Assembly: GCA_003990955.1 (NCBI GenBank)
Contig: BIFV01000021.1
Span: 1-64,000, forward strand
DNA length: 64,000 nucleotides
Direction: 5' to 3'
Source of the DNA: Sporomusaceae bacterium FL31
GTDB lineage: Bacteria; Bacillota; Negativicutes; DSM-1736; Dendrosporobacteraceae
The position numbers were made by a program, and so were the translations under genes. This document shows positions 43,809-51,271 of the stretch, one piece after another; position 1 is the stretch's first letter; the number at the start of each line of letters is the position of its first letter. A model generated the notes under the pieces. The model was not told the origin of the DNA. It searched no databases and saw only the letters and a program-made list of their open reading frames with translations.

Positions 43809-44048
43809 TTGGCTAAAATTGATGAAAAACTCTTAGACCAAATGGCACAGCTTGAAGTTGATGCTCTATTGGAAGGTCTGAATGATCCTGAGCTGAAGAA
43901 GAACCCGAGTTTTCTTGAGAAAGTCCGAAAGTTCCTCAAGGAAAACAAATTGGTCACAACTCCAGAAACTCCAGGAGTATCTAAGGTTAAGCAGACCGTG
44001 GAGGAAATTCCAGACTTCGATATGGAAGCCACGGAGTATGAACAATAA
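43809..44048 (+). CDS. Terminase small subunit (T7 gp18-like)
   Basis: 79 residues (T7 89) from TTG. Helical and acidic (DEKLLDQMAQLEVDALLEGL, SFLEKVRKFLKEN), ending in an acidic tail. It sits directly before, and shares one base with, the large terminase gene. The ribosome site is weak, so translation may depend on the gene before it. Confidence 0.8.
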   Translation: MAKIDEKLLDQMAQLEVDALLEGLNDPELKKNPSFLEKVRKFLKENKLVTTPETPGVSKVKQTVEEIPDFDMEATEYEQ

Positions 44049-45793
44049 TGAATTGGACTCAAGAACAGATTGAGAGAGCCTTGAAGGATTTCAGGGTTCT
44101 CCTTTTTATTATCTGGAGAATGATTGGACTTCCACAGCCAACGCCAATTCAAAATGACATGGCTAGGACCCTTCAGCATCCCCCAAGTGACCGCTTCATT
44201 CTTGAGGGTTTCCGAGGGGTGGCTAAGAGTTTCATTACATGTGCTTATGTGGTCTGGAGGCTCTGGCTCAATCCCTTGCTTAAAGTTGAGATAGTCTCAG
44301 CATCCAAAGAGAGAGCAGATGCAAACGCTGTCTTCATTAAGAAGATCATTAATACTGTACCTTTCTTGGAATGCTTAAGGCTCACCGATGAAGACCGTAA
44401 GGCTGGCCTGAAGGATACTCAAAATCTCTTTGACGTTCATGGGGCTACGCCTGACATCTCTAATAGTGTAAAGTCTGTAGGTATCACAGGGCAGATCACT
44501 GGATCTCGTGCTGATATCTTAATTGCGGATGATGTGGAGATTCCTAATAATAGCGGGACTCAAAAGCAAAGGGATGCCCTCGGGGAAGCTGTTAAGGAGT
44601 TTGACGCTATCCTCAAGCCTGGAGGTCAGATCATTTATCTGGGGACCCCTCAAACAGAGATGAGTCTTTACAATGAGCTGCAGAAGCGCGGATATAAAGT
44701 GGTAATTTATCCTCTGCTGTATCCTGAGACACCTAAAGAACGTGAAGACTACGGTAACAACTTAGCTCCATTCATTGCTCAGAAATATGATAAAGACCCT
44801 GAGAAATGGGCAGGGAAATCTACGGAGCCTGGAAGGTTCAATGAGGAGGAAATTGCAAAGCGTAGGCTGTCTTATGGTCGTGCTGGGTTCTCCCTTCAGT
44901 TCCTCCTTAACACTAACCTCACGGATGCTGAGAAGTATCCTCTCAAGGTCTCTGATTTAATCATTGCCGATTTAGACCACAAGGAAACAAGCTTGAAATG
45001 GCATTGGGGCAAATCCCCGGATCTTCGCCTCTTGGATGTCCCTTGTGTGGCTTTGAAGCAGGATTACTTTTACAGAGCCTTTGAGAGATCTAAGGAACTT
45101 GCACCTTATACCGGGACTGTCATGTTTATCGATCCGAGTGGTAGAGGCAAGGACGAGACAGCTTATGCTATCGTCAAGTACCTCAATGGTTACTTATTCC
45201 TCATGGCTGTTGGAGGATACACTGACGGTTACAGCGATGATGTCCTGAGGTCTCTTGCTCTTAAGGCGCGATTCTATGGAGTTAATCAAGTTGTCTCCGA
45301 GGCGAACTTCGGGGATGGTATGTTTACTAAGATTCTGACTCCAATATTCAAAGAGATCTATCCTTGCAATATTGATGAAGTCAAATCTTCAGGTCAAAAA
45401 GAGAAACGCATTATAGACACTCTTGAGCCTGTAATGCAGCAGCATAGACTCATTGTGGATGCTCAAGTAATTTCTGAAGACTTCCTAATGTACGAAAAGG
45501 ACTACCAATATAGTCTGTTCTATCAATTAACCCGAATCAGTAAGGAAAAGAATGCCTTAGGCCACGATGACCGCCTGGATGCCCTCACAGGAGCTGTAGC
45601 TTACTGGGTTGAGGAAATGGCAAGGTCTGCAGAGTTGGGAGTCCAGGAGAGACTTGAGGAACAGCTTGAGATCTGGATGGACCCTGATAGAGGAGTCTTA
45701 TGGATTCCTGAGGTTGCTCCTAAGATTAAACCTGGAAGACAGTATTTTGGTAGAGATTCGAATATTCTTGAGGGATTCTTTAGTGGGCGATAA
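44048..45793 (+). CDS. Terminase large subunit, packaging ATPase-nuclease (T7 gp19-like)
   Basis: 581 residues (T7 586). It pumps DNA into the prohead and cuts concatemers. ATPase: Walker A-like FRGVAKSF near residue 57, Walker B ILIADDVEIP, coupling motif YLGTPQTE. RNase H-like nuclease: FIDPSGRGKDETAY, SEANFGDGMF, and HDDRLDALTGAV near the C-terminus. All are strongly T7-like. Confidence 0.97.
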   Translation: MNWTQEQIERALKDFRVLLFIIWRMIGLPQPTPIQNDMARTLQHPPSDRFILEGFRGVAKSFITCAYVVWRLWLNPLLKVEIVSASKERADANAVFIKKIINTVPFLECLRLTDEDRKAGLKDTQNLFDVHGATPDISNSVKSVGITGQITGSRADILIADDVEIPNNSGTQKQRDALGEAVKEFDAILKPGGQIIYLGTPQTEMSLYNELQKRGYKVVIYPLLYPETPKEREDYGNNLAPFIAQKYDKDPEKWAGKSTEPGRFNEEEIAKRRLSYGRAGFSLQFLLNTNLTDAEKYPLKVSDLIIADLDHKETSLKWHWGKSPDLRLLDVPCVALKQDYFYRAFERSKELAPYTGTVMFIDPSGRGKDETAYAIVKYLNGYLFLMAVGGYTDGYSDDVLRSLALKARFYGVNQVVSEANFGDGMFTKILTPIFKEIYPCNIDEVKSSGQKEKRIIDTLEPVMQQHRLIVDAQVISEDFLMYEKDYQYSLFYQLTRISKEKNALGHDDRLDALTGAVAYWVEEMARSAELGVQERLEEQLEIWMDPDRGVLWIPEVAPKIKPGRQYFGRDSNILEGFFSGR

Positions 45794-45843
45794 TTGATTG
45801 TGCCACGATAAGGAAATGTTGATTGTGCCACGATATGAGAAGA
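45794..45843 (+). promoter_or_regulatory. Tandem phage promoters at the right end (copies 5a and 5b)
   Basis: 45794-45818 is a variant (TGTGCCACGATA then AGGAAATG) and 45819-45843 a perfect copy, exactly 25 bases apart. The site just after the large terminase is where T7 has phiOR. The downstream transcript can fold at its 5' end (GAGA...AAACCT with AGGTT...TCTC). Confidence 0.85.
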
Positions 45844-46228
45844 AACCTAAAGAATAAATCTAAAGGTTATCTCTCACGTTCCTAAAGGTCTCCTCAGGTA
45901 CTGCCTTGAGAAGATACCAGCCTTTAGGCTACACTGAGGAATCTGTCTTGAATGACAACTTAAGGGAGGTGGTGGGCCTCTTAAGGATATCTTAGGTAGA
46001 AGCAGTAGAGACCTTAGTGTACAAGGCTTAGAGTTAATATAACTACAAATTATATTAATTTTAAAGACACTAAGGACTCTATCCACCCCTTGTGGTATAC
46101 CTTAAGATCTTCTCTAGACATCTAGAGACTAACCTATTATCTTTATTCTTTATTTATAAATGATAATAGTAATAGATCTTAAGGTATACCTAAGGAACAC
46201 CTAACAAATCTAAAGGATGTGATTACTT
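45844..46228. other. Structured non-coding region, probable virion right end / concatemer junction
   Basis: No gene. It contains nested inverted repeats: 45881-45888 with 45921-45928 (CCTAAAGG/CCTTTAGG); 46006-46020 with 46067-46081 (one mismatch) enclosing TTAATATAA/TTATATTAA (46034-46042, 46050-46058); and a perfect 17-bp pair, 46094-46110 with 46174-46190. By T7 analogy the region between the right-end promoter and the left-end genes should hold the terminal repeat. Confidence 0.6.
46094..46190. repeat. 97-bp inverted-repeat element
   Basis: The arms GGTATACCTTAAGATCT and its exact complement are 17 bp each around a 63-base AT-rich loop. The loop itself contains TCTCTAG/CTAGAGA and ATTATC/GATAAT pairs. 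It could extrude as a cruciform or form a branched RNA. Confidence 0.8.
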
Positions 46229-46744
46229 ATCACTACTATCAATAAGAAAACAAAGATAGGAGTACTCTTAGGGATTTCCTTAGGACTCCTCTTGTGGTCA
46301 TCCTTAAGCCACAGTCCTAAGAGTACTCCTAAGTCCACTACAGCTCCCGCCCTCATGCAGAGCGAGACAACAGTTACAGTAGTCCCCAAGGAATCCCCTC
46401 AAGACAACGATGTAGAACTCACTCAAACCTATAAGGCTTCCATCAATGGTGTTGAGGTCATAGCCCCAATTAAGACCACAGGGTCATCTAAAGGTATCAT
46501 CAAGCAAGAGATAGACCTCAAGCCTGTTGTGGATCTCGCTAAGGAGCAAGGCTACAAAGAAGCTGAGAAGGTCTTCAAGAAATCCTGGGAGATCTCTGGA
46601 GGTCTTGGGGTTCATAAGGGAGACCTTTACATACCCATAGAAATCCAAAGAGACTACAAGCCTAATCGTACAGTATCCGCAGAGGTCCATGTGGATTCCT
46701 CAGGGATATCTGGAGGGGAGGTTAAGACAGGTTGGAAGTTCTAA
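46229..46744 (+). CDS. Membrane-anchored phage protein, unknown; start codon uncertain
   Basis: The first standard start (TTG 46292) gives 150 residues but cuts into a clear transmembrane helix. The frame upstream encodes ITTINKKTKIGVLLGISLGL, then LLWSS, after AAAGGATGTGA, so an ATC start at 46229 (171 residues) is possible; TTA 46223 also lies in frame. A Pro/Ser/Thr-rich linker follows, then a beta-rich domain (YKASINGVEVIAPIKTT ... RTVSAEVHVDSSG). This looks like a periplasm-facing protein, perhaps a spanin or exclusion factor, but no family is recognised. Confidence 0.55.
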   Translation: MTTINKKTKIGVLLGISLGLLLWSSLSHSPKSTPKSTTAPALMQSETTVTVVPKESPQDNDVELTQTYKASINGVEVIAPIKTTGSSKGIIKQEIDLKPVVDLAKEQGYKEAEKVFKKSWEISGGLGVHKGDLYIPIEIQRDYKPNRTVSAEVHVDSSGISGGEVKTGWKF

Positions 46745-46799
46745 CGATAAGTTTAGTTATATTAGGCATTATGATATTGGCCTCAAGGGAGAATGAAGG

Positions 46800-46997
46800 A
46801 TGACAAAGCAGAAAGACAGTATATGTATGACCTGTGATTGCCTTGTGTGTTCTGAAGGTATACGTGTTGATGGTGGAAGACTCAAATGCTTCCCAAGTAA
46901 GACCTATTGTTACCCTAGAGATGATCGGACTTACTGTCCTGGCTATAGTAATGGCAAGTGTGGTAAACCTAAACTGAGGAGGGCTTTTGGTGCCTAA
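46800..46997 (+). CDS. Cys-rich mini-protein 1
   Basis: 65 residues, ATG with AAGGGAGAATGAAGG upstream. CMTCDCLVC (CxxCxCxxC) near the N-terminus plus four more Cys (KCFPSKTYCYP, YCPGYSNGKC). It probably binds zinc or iron. The next gene shares the CxxCxCxxC element, so the two are likely paralogues. Confidence 0.6.
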   Translation: MTKQKDSICMTCDCLVCSEGIRVDGGRLKCFPSKTYCYPRDDRTYCPGYSNGKCGKPKLRRAFGA

Positions 46998-47145
46998 AGA
47001 ATCACCTTGTTTAAAGTGTCCTTGCATTATATGTGAACATCGTATTATTAAAGCTTGCGGGTGCTTAGAGTGTGATAGCTTTGGTGGTAGCTGTAGACCC
47101 TCAGACACTCTTGAGTGTTGCTCTGTCTATAACTGTGAGGACTAA
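46990..47145 (+). CDS. Cys-rich mini-protein 2
   Basis: 51 residues from GTG with GAGGAGGGC upstream, overlapping mini-protein 1 by 8 bases. It has 11 cysteines: CLKCPCIIC repeats the CxxCxCxxC element of its neighbour, then CGCLEC and CC. A metal-binding role, metallothionein-like or a minimal zinc knuckle, is inferred. Confidence 0.5.
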   Translation: MPKESPCLKCPCIICEHRIIKACGCLECDSFGGSCRPSDTLECCSVYNCED

Positions 47146-47170
47146 GGACATCTCTAAGGTGTCCTTTCTC
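47144..47170 (+). terminator. Weak terminator after the Cys-rich pair
   Basis: AAGGACA-tctctaaggt-GTCCTTTCTC. A short stem with a modest T-tract. Confidence 0.45.
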
Positions 47171-47355
47171 TATTTCTGAAATTAGTATCAGGTACTAAGG
47201 GAGATCCGAAGGTATCCTCAATGATTTACTTACTGGTTACTTTAGTTCTCCTTGAGGACTACCTAACTGCTCTCTTGATCTTCAGGCAGCACATGTTACC
47301 CGGAGATCTCTTAGGGTTACATCTCTATATCAAAACTATAAAGTATTATCTCGCT

Positions 47356-47387
47356 AGACCTCCTTAACACTCTGGAGGTCTTTTCTT
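47356..47387 (+). terminator. Terminator before the integrase module
   Basis: AGACCTCC / GGAGGTCT stem, then TTTTCTT. The stem uses the same AGACCTCC/GGAGGTCT arms as the left-end terminator at 9033. It should insulate the recombinase from phage-polymerase transcripts. The bases 47171-47355 show no gene. Confidence 0.7.
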
Positions 47388-47433
47388 ATTTGTGTCTTCA
47401 TAAGCTTCTATTAAATATAAGGAGGTGAGCGAA

Positions 47434-47541
47434 GTGGACACACCTGTAGTAATTGCCCACTATGATCCTGAAGGTCCTGCTCTTGAGGATCTCCTTAAGG
47501 AACTTGTAGAAATCATTCTTGTTACTTCTCCAGAAGAATAA
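47434..47541 (+). CDS. 35-residue acidic mini-protein before the recombinase
   Basis: GTG with AAGGAGGTGAGCG at ideal spacing. The product is MDTPVVIAHYDPEGPALEDL... ending in SPEE, strongly acidic and probably helical. Too short for confident assignment. Its position just upstream of a serine recombinase is compatible with a regulatory partner, but known directionality factors are larger. Confidence 0.4.
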   Translation: MDTPVVIAHYDPEGPALEDLLKELVEIILVTSPEE

Positions 47542-47544
47542 TAT

Positions 47545-47592
47545 TTGCAAACCATTTACCTCTATACTACAATACAAGTAGCGGTAGATGGT
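47545..47592 (+). promoter_or_regulatory. Candidate int promoter with inverted repeat
   Basis: TTGCAA (47545-47550), 17 bases, TACAAT (47568-47573) is a good host-type promoter. The arms ACCATTTACC (47551-47560) and GGTAGATGGT (47583-47592) match at 9 of 10 positions and bracket the -10, as an operator would. Confidence 0.6.
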
Positions 47593-47629
47593 TGTCTTAT
47601 ATGTGGAGAAGAGCAATAGGAGGATAAAC

Positions 47630-49231
47630 ATGTTTGCTCTTAATAAAGACAACAACCAATATATATTTAATGTAGGGATTTACCTAAGACTTTCTCGGGA
47701 AGATGAAGGCACAGCTTGTGAATCTGAAAGCATATCGAATCAAAAAGATTATTTACTTCCTCATGTAATTGATCAAGGATGGAACCTTGTAGATATCTTT
47801 ATTGATGATGGTTATACTGGCACTAATTTTAACCGTCCAGGATTCCAAAGACTCCTTAAGGCTATCGAGGAAGGTAAGATCAATCTGGTAATAGTTAAGG
47901 ATTTATCAAGACTCGGCAGGGATTATATTGAGACTGGTCATTATTTAGAAAGGTACTTCCCTCAGAACAATGTCAGATTCATTGCGCTTAATGATGGGAT
48001 AGACACCTTTCAATATGGTAACAGTAATAATGATATGAGTCCTTTCAAAAGTGTCATGAATGACTTCTATGCCCGAGATATCTCTAAGAAAGTAAGAACC
48101 TCAATGAACTCCAAGAGACGCAGTGGAAAGTTCATAGGAGCCTTTGCACCTTATGGCTACCTCAAGTCTCCTCAAGACAAGAACCAGCTTGTGATTGATC
48201 CTGAGACCGCTCCTATAGTTAAGCGTATATTTGAAATGTATGTGAATGGATCTGGTTATGCACATATAGCAGCCAATCTGAATGATCTTGGGATTCTCTG
48301 TCCGAGTCTCTACAAGGCACAGAAGACAAACTTCAAGCCTAATCCTAAGGCTCGTCTATGGGCTGCTGAGACTATTAAATGGCTACTTATTAATCCTACA
48401 TACGCTGGAAATCTCACACAGAACAAATATACAACTATAAGCTACAAGGTGAAGAAACTAAGGATCATCCCTCGGGAATCCTGGTTAACCATTGAGGATA
48501 CTCACGAACCAATCGTTACTAAAGAAACCTTCAAGCTGGCGCAACAACTTATGGCTACTAAAACAGTAGGCTATAATAATGATCCTAAGGTTAAACATCT
48601 TCTAGGTGGTCTCCTGTATTGTGCTGATTGTGGCTCCAGAATGACCTTCACAAAGACTCAAAAAGGTATCTGGTATTGTATTTGCGCTACTAATAAAAGA
48701 TTCAGAGAATGCTCTAGGCACTCTTATATTGAGAAGGATCTGGAAGAGTATGTCCTGAATGCCCTTAAGAGAATTGTTAAGGCTTCTGAAGTGAACAGAG
48801 AGGCTATCCTCGAAGAAGGCCCAAAGGCGGTCAAGAGACGTAAGAAGACTCCTGAGGATCACCTTGCTATAGAGCTGGAGGTCACTGAGAAGCGCCTGGA
48901 GGAAATCAAGAGATCAATCAAGACTCTCTATACTGATAAGCTCAAAGGTATCCTGTCAGAGCAAGACTTCATAGATCTATCTAAGGATTTCAATGAGGAA
49001 CGTGAGAAGCTTATTAAGAAACGGAGTAAGCTTTCTGAAGTACAGCTCCAAGGTAAGGAATCTCAAGGTATCAATGAGGATATCCTGCAGATTATCAAGG
49101 ATCTCTTACTGGACTTCGAGAAAGCCTCAAGGAATGTATTCACTAAGCTTATAGATAGAATTGAGGTCTCAGAAGATAAACGTTTAGACATTCGTTATAA
49201 ATTTAAAGCTTCTCCCGAAGTCCAGAACTAA
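47630..49231 (+). CDS. Large serine recombinase (prophage integrase, TnpX/TndX-like)
   Basis: 533 residues from ATG 47630 with TAGGAGGA upstream; an earlier in-frame ATG at 47588 lacks a site. The resolvase domain (residues about 14-160) has nucleophile Ser22 in [13 protein letters not shown] and the conserved [12 protein letters not shown]. The recombinase domain has [14 protein letters not shown] and [10 protein letters not shown] zinc ribbon ([10 protein letters not shown] ... [15 protein letters not shown]) and a C-terminal coiled coil follow. The ESESISNQ and SREDEG style is that of Clostridial transposon recombinases. The gene ends 7 bases before the attR core. Confidence 0.95.
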   Translation: MFALNKDNNQYIFNVGIYLRLSREDEGTACESESISNQKDYLLPHVIDQGWNLVDIFIDDGYTGTNFNRPGFQRLLKAIEEGKINLVIVKDLSRLGRDYIETGHYLERYFPQNNVRFIALNDGIDTFQYGNSNNDMSPFKSVMNDFYARDISKKVRTSMNSKRRSGKFIGAFAPYGYLKSPQDKNQLVIDPETAPIVKRIFEMYVNGSGYAHIAANLNDLGILCPSLYKAQKTNFKPNPKARLWAAETIKWLLINPTYAGNLTQNKYTTISYKVKKLRIIPRESWLTIEDTHEPIVTKETFKLAQQLMATKTVGYNNDPKVKHLLGGLLYCADCGSRMTFTKTQKGIWYCICATNKRFRECSRHSYIEKDLEEYVLNALKRIVKASEVNREAILEEGPKAVKRRKKTPEDHLAIELEVTEKRLEEIKRSIKTLYTDKLKGILSEQDFIDLSKDFNEEREKLIKKRSKLSEVQLQGKESQGINEDILQIIKDLLLDFEKASRNVFTKLIDRIEVSEDKRLDIRYKFKASPEVQN

Positions 49232-49238
49232 TGTCTCC

Positions 49239-49243
49239 TGGGG
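49239..49243. other. attR core (TGGGG)
   Basis: The phage side reads ATGTCTCC, the host side TATCTATGG. Joined to the left host side it restores codons for [10 protein letters not shown], the correct YkuD sequence. Confidence 0.85.
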
Positions 49244-49601
49244 TATCTATGGAATACACGGAACTAATAAGCCTTGGTCTATTGGTCAGTTTGCCAGCCA
49301 TGGATGCATTCGTATGCGTAATAAAGATGTCGAAGAATTATTTGAATGGGTACCGATCGGTACTCCGGTGCGGATTGAAGGCCGAAAGATTAGAGTGCAG
49401 CGTGTGCTAAAATATCAAACAGCAGGTGCGGATGTTGTTCTCATTCAAATGAAACTAAAAGAGCTAGGATATCTTAACTCCAGAGCCGATGGCATTTATG
49501 GAAATGTTACGGCAGAAGCCGTCAAAGCCTTCCAAAATGATCATGGTCTTGAAGTGACAGGCGTCGTAGACAAAGTTTTTGTGGAAAAATTAGGGATTTA
49601 A
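49239..49601 (+). pseudogene. L,D-transpeptidase (YkuD) gene, 3' half with peptidoglycan-binding domain
   Basis: 120 codons in frame with the 5' half. It carries the catalytic region [20 protein letters not shown] (His and Cys of the YkuD active site) and a C-terminal PG_binding_1 module ([35 protein letters not shown]). In the lysogen it lacks a start and promoter. An ATG at 49314 exists, but a product from there would lack the active site. Confidence 0.9.
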
Positions 49602-49664
49602 TGTATTATTTCTCTATTTAAATCATACTTTGACTATATAGACAAAGTATTGTAAAATTAATAT

Positions 49665-49792
49665 TATGCCGAATCCTAACGGTACGGGGGAACCAGTATA
49701 GTTACAGGGGTGAATCCACAATTTGTGGAAGGGTTATTCCTTCTCTTTGACCCTAACCCGACAGCTAACCTCGGAGGCGCGAAAAGAGAGGT
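49665..49792 (+). promoter_or_regulatory. c-di-AMP riboswitch (ydaO/yuaA type)
   Basis: Conserved elements in order: TCCTAACGGTACGGGGGAACC, GGGGTGAATCC, a variable stem, GACCCTAACCCGACAGCTAA, CCTCGGAGGCG and GAGAGG just before the start. This class senses c-di-AMP and commonly controls wall hydrolases, as here. Confidence 0.92.
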
Positions 49793-49801
49793 GTGACCTA
49801 T

Positions 49802-50386
49802 TTGACGAAAGTGTTTCGATCAATAGTGGCATGTGTGTTTATCATGCTGCTATCCAGTGTTGTTGCTTTTGCATCGCCTGATCTTCCTGTGAAGTATGGC
49901 ATGCGCGGGGAAAGTGTACAAATGCTTCAGAAAATGTTAGCAGATGCCGGATACTACAATGGAGCTGTTGATGGTGTATTTGGCAATAACACACTTGAAG
50001 CAATTAAAAACTTTCAACGCAGCAACGGGCTTAACCCTGATGGAATCGTTGGTCAAGAAACGTTTCGCTTTTTAAACCGATCAGAATCTGAGGGCAGCAG
50101 CAGATATAGCCGTTCATTAACAATGAGTGCATCTGCATATACTGCTTATGATGATGGCAATTCACATTATACATATGGCGGAAATCTTGTTCGCAAGGGA
50201 TTGGTGGCGGTTGACCCTTCCGTTATTCCACTTGGAACACGCCTATTTATACCAGGATATGGCTACGCGGTCGCTGATGATATCGGCGGTGCAATAAAAG
50301 GTAATAAAATTGACTTGGCATTTGATAACCGTAGTGAAGCGTTGCAATTTGGCAGACAGACAATAACCGTATATATTGTTGAATAA
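49802..50386 (+). CDS. Secreted cell-wall hydrolase: PG-binding plus 3D domain
   Basis: About 194 residues. TTG 49802 is chosen (GAGAGGTG 8 bases upstream); GTG 49793 would overlap that site. Signal peptide (cleavage near AFA-SPD), PG_binding_1 (VQMLQKMLADAGYYNGAVDG, VFGNNTLEAIKNFQR), then a 3D domain (SASAYTAYDDG, RKGLVAVDPSVIPLGT, IDLAFDNRSEAL). Probably a lytic transglycosylase-like wall-remodelling enzyme. Controlled by the c-di-AMP riboswitch, so linked to osmotic and wall homeostasis. Confidence 0.87.
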   Translation: MTKVFRSIVACVFIMLLSSVVAFASPDLPVKYGMRGESVQMLQKMLADAGYYNGAVDGVFGNNTLEAIKNFQRSNGLNPDGIVGQETFRFLNRSESEGSSRYSRSLTMSASAYTAYDDGNSHYTYGGNLVRKGLVAVDPSVIPLGTRLFIPGYGYAVADDIGGAIKGNKIDLAFDNRSEALQFGRQTITVYIVE

Positions 50387-50412
50387 CAGGCAAATGCCTG
50401 TCTTCTTTTTTT
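50386..50412 (+). terminator. Rho-independent terminator
   Basis: ACAGGCAAATGCCTGT stem, then TCTTCTTTTTTT. Confidence 0.75.
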
Positions 50413-50443
50413 ATACGGATAGGATCATTGGGGGAGGTTTTTT

Positions 50444-51175
50444 ATGGAGGAGTTTTTAATTGACTGTAACGGAGATATGTTACAGGCCGTTATGCATCGA
50501 CCGGCTAAACAAAAAGCTAACACCATCGTCATTATATGTCACGGTTTTCGTGGCTCAAAAGACGGTGGCGGTCGAGCAGTGGCAGTTGCCGATACGATTG
50601 CTGAGGCTGGTTTTACTGTCCTACGATTTAACTTTACCCCGCTGCAAAAATTGACTCGTCAAATTGAGGAAATTGCTGCAGTAGTTCAATATTGCCACAA
50701 ACATATTAGCAAGGAAATCATCCTCTTAGGACGGAGTATGGGCGGCAGTGCGGCAATCGCATATACCAGAAAGTATCAAAATGTACAGGGACTTTGTTTA
50801 TGGGCTACTCCCTGGAATCTAATAGAGACCTTCCAACTAGCGCTTGGTGATGGCTATGCTTTATTAGAAAAAGGGCAGACGCTGTCAATCCATGATGCGT
50901 ATGGAGATCTTGAATTAACCCCGGACTTTATTGAGGACTTTAAGAATTTCAATTTGCTAGAAGCTTTGACGCAGATTCACCACATCCCAGTGCTCGTTTT
51001 GCATGGAACGAAAGATGAAATTGTGCCGTTTATACAAGCCGAGCGAATCTATCAGATATTCAGTGAGCCCAAAAGATTAGAAGTTTTTGAGGGCGGCGAT
51101 CATCATCTGTCAATGCATTCAGCACAAGCGGCTATAGCCATTCGTGATTGGCTTCATCAATATTTTAACCGTTAA
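50444..51175 (+). CDS. Alpha/beta hydrolase (serine esterase-like)
   Basis: 243 residues. The oxyanion region is IICHGFRGSKDGGG, the nucleophile elbow GRSMGG with Ser near residue 98, the acid LVLHGTKDEIVPF and the catalytic His FEGGDHHLS. No signal peptide, so cytoplasmic. GGGGGAGG precedes the ATG. Similar proteins act on small esters or acyl groups; the substrate is unknown. Confidence 0.83.
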   Translation: MEEFLIDCNGDMLQAVMHRPAKQKANTIVIICHGFRGSKDGGGRAVAVADTIAEAGFTVLRFNFTPLQKLTRQIEEIAAVVQYCHKHISKEIILLGRSMGGSAAIAYTRKYQNVQGLCLWATPWNLIETFQLALGDGYALLEKGQTLSIHDAYGDLELTPDFIEDFKNFNLLEALTQIHHIPVLVLHGTKDEIVPFIQAERIYQIFSEPKRLEVFEGGDHHLSMHSAQAAIAIRDWLHQYFNR

Positions 51176-51271
51176 TTTACTCAGAATAGAATATAAGTGC
51201 TGGTTTCGCGAATACTAAATGCGAGTCGCAATAATGGCCGTATGGCTTATTGTATTAAGGGGCGTGAAATA

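Larger units (their letters stand above)
8055..49243. mobile_element. T7-like temperate podovirus prophage
   Basis: About 41.2 kb between two TGGGG cores. It contains a near-complete T7 gene set in T7 order with T7-like protein lengths, a serine recombinase at the right edge, and all genes but one on the plus strand. Removing the unit restores the host YkuD reading frame exactly. No interrupted phage gene is seen, so it may be inducible. The virion genome is probably permuted relative to the prophage: its physical ends probably lie near 45844-46190, not at att. Confidence 0.95.
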
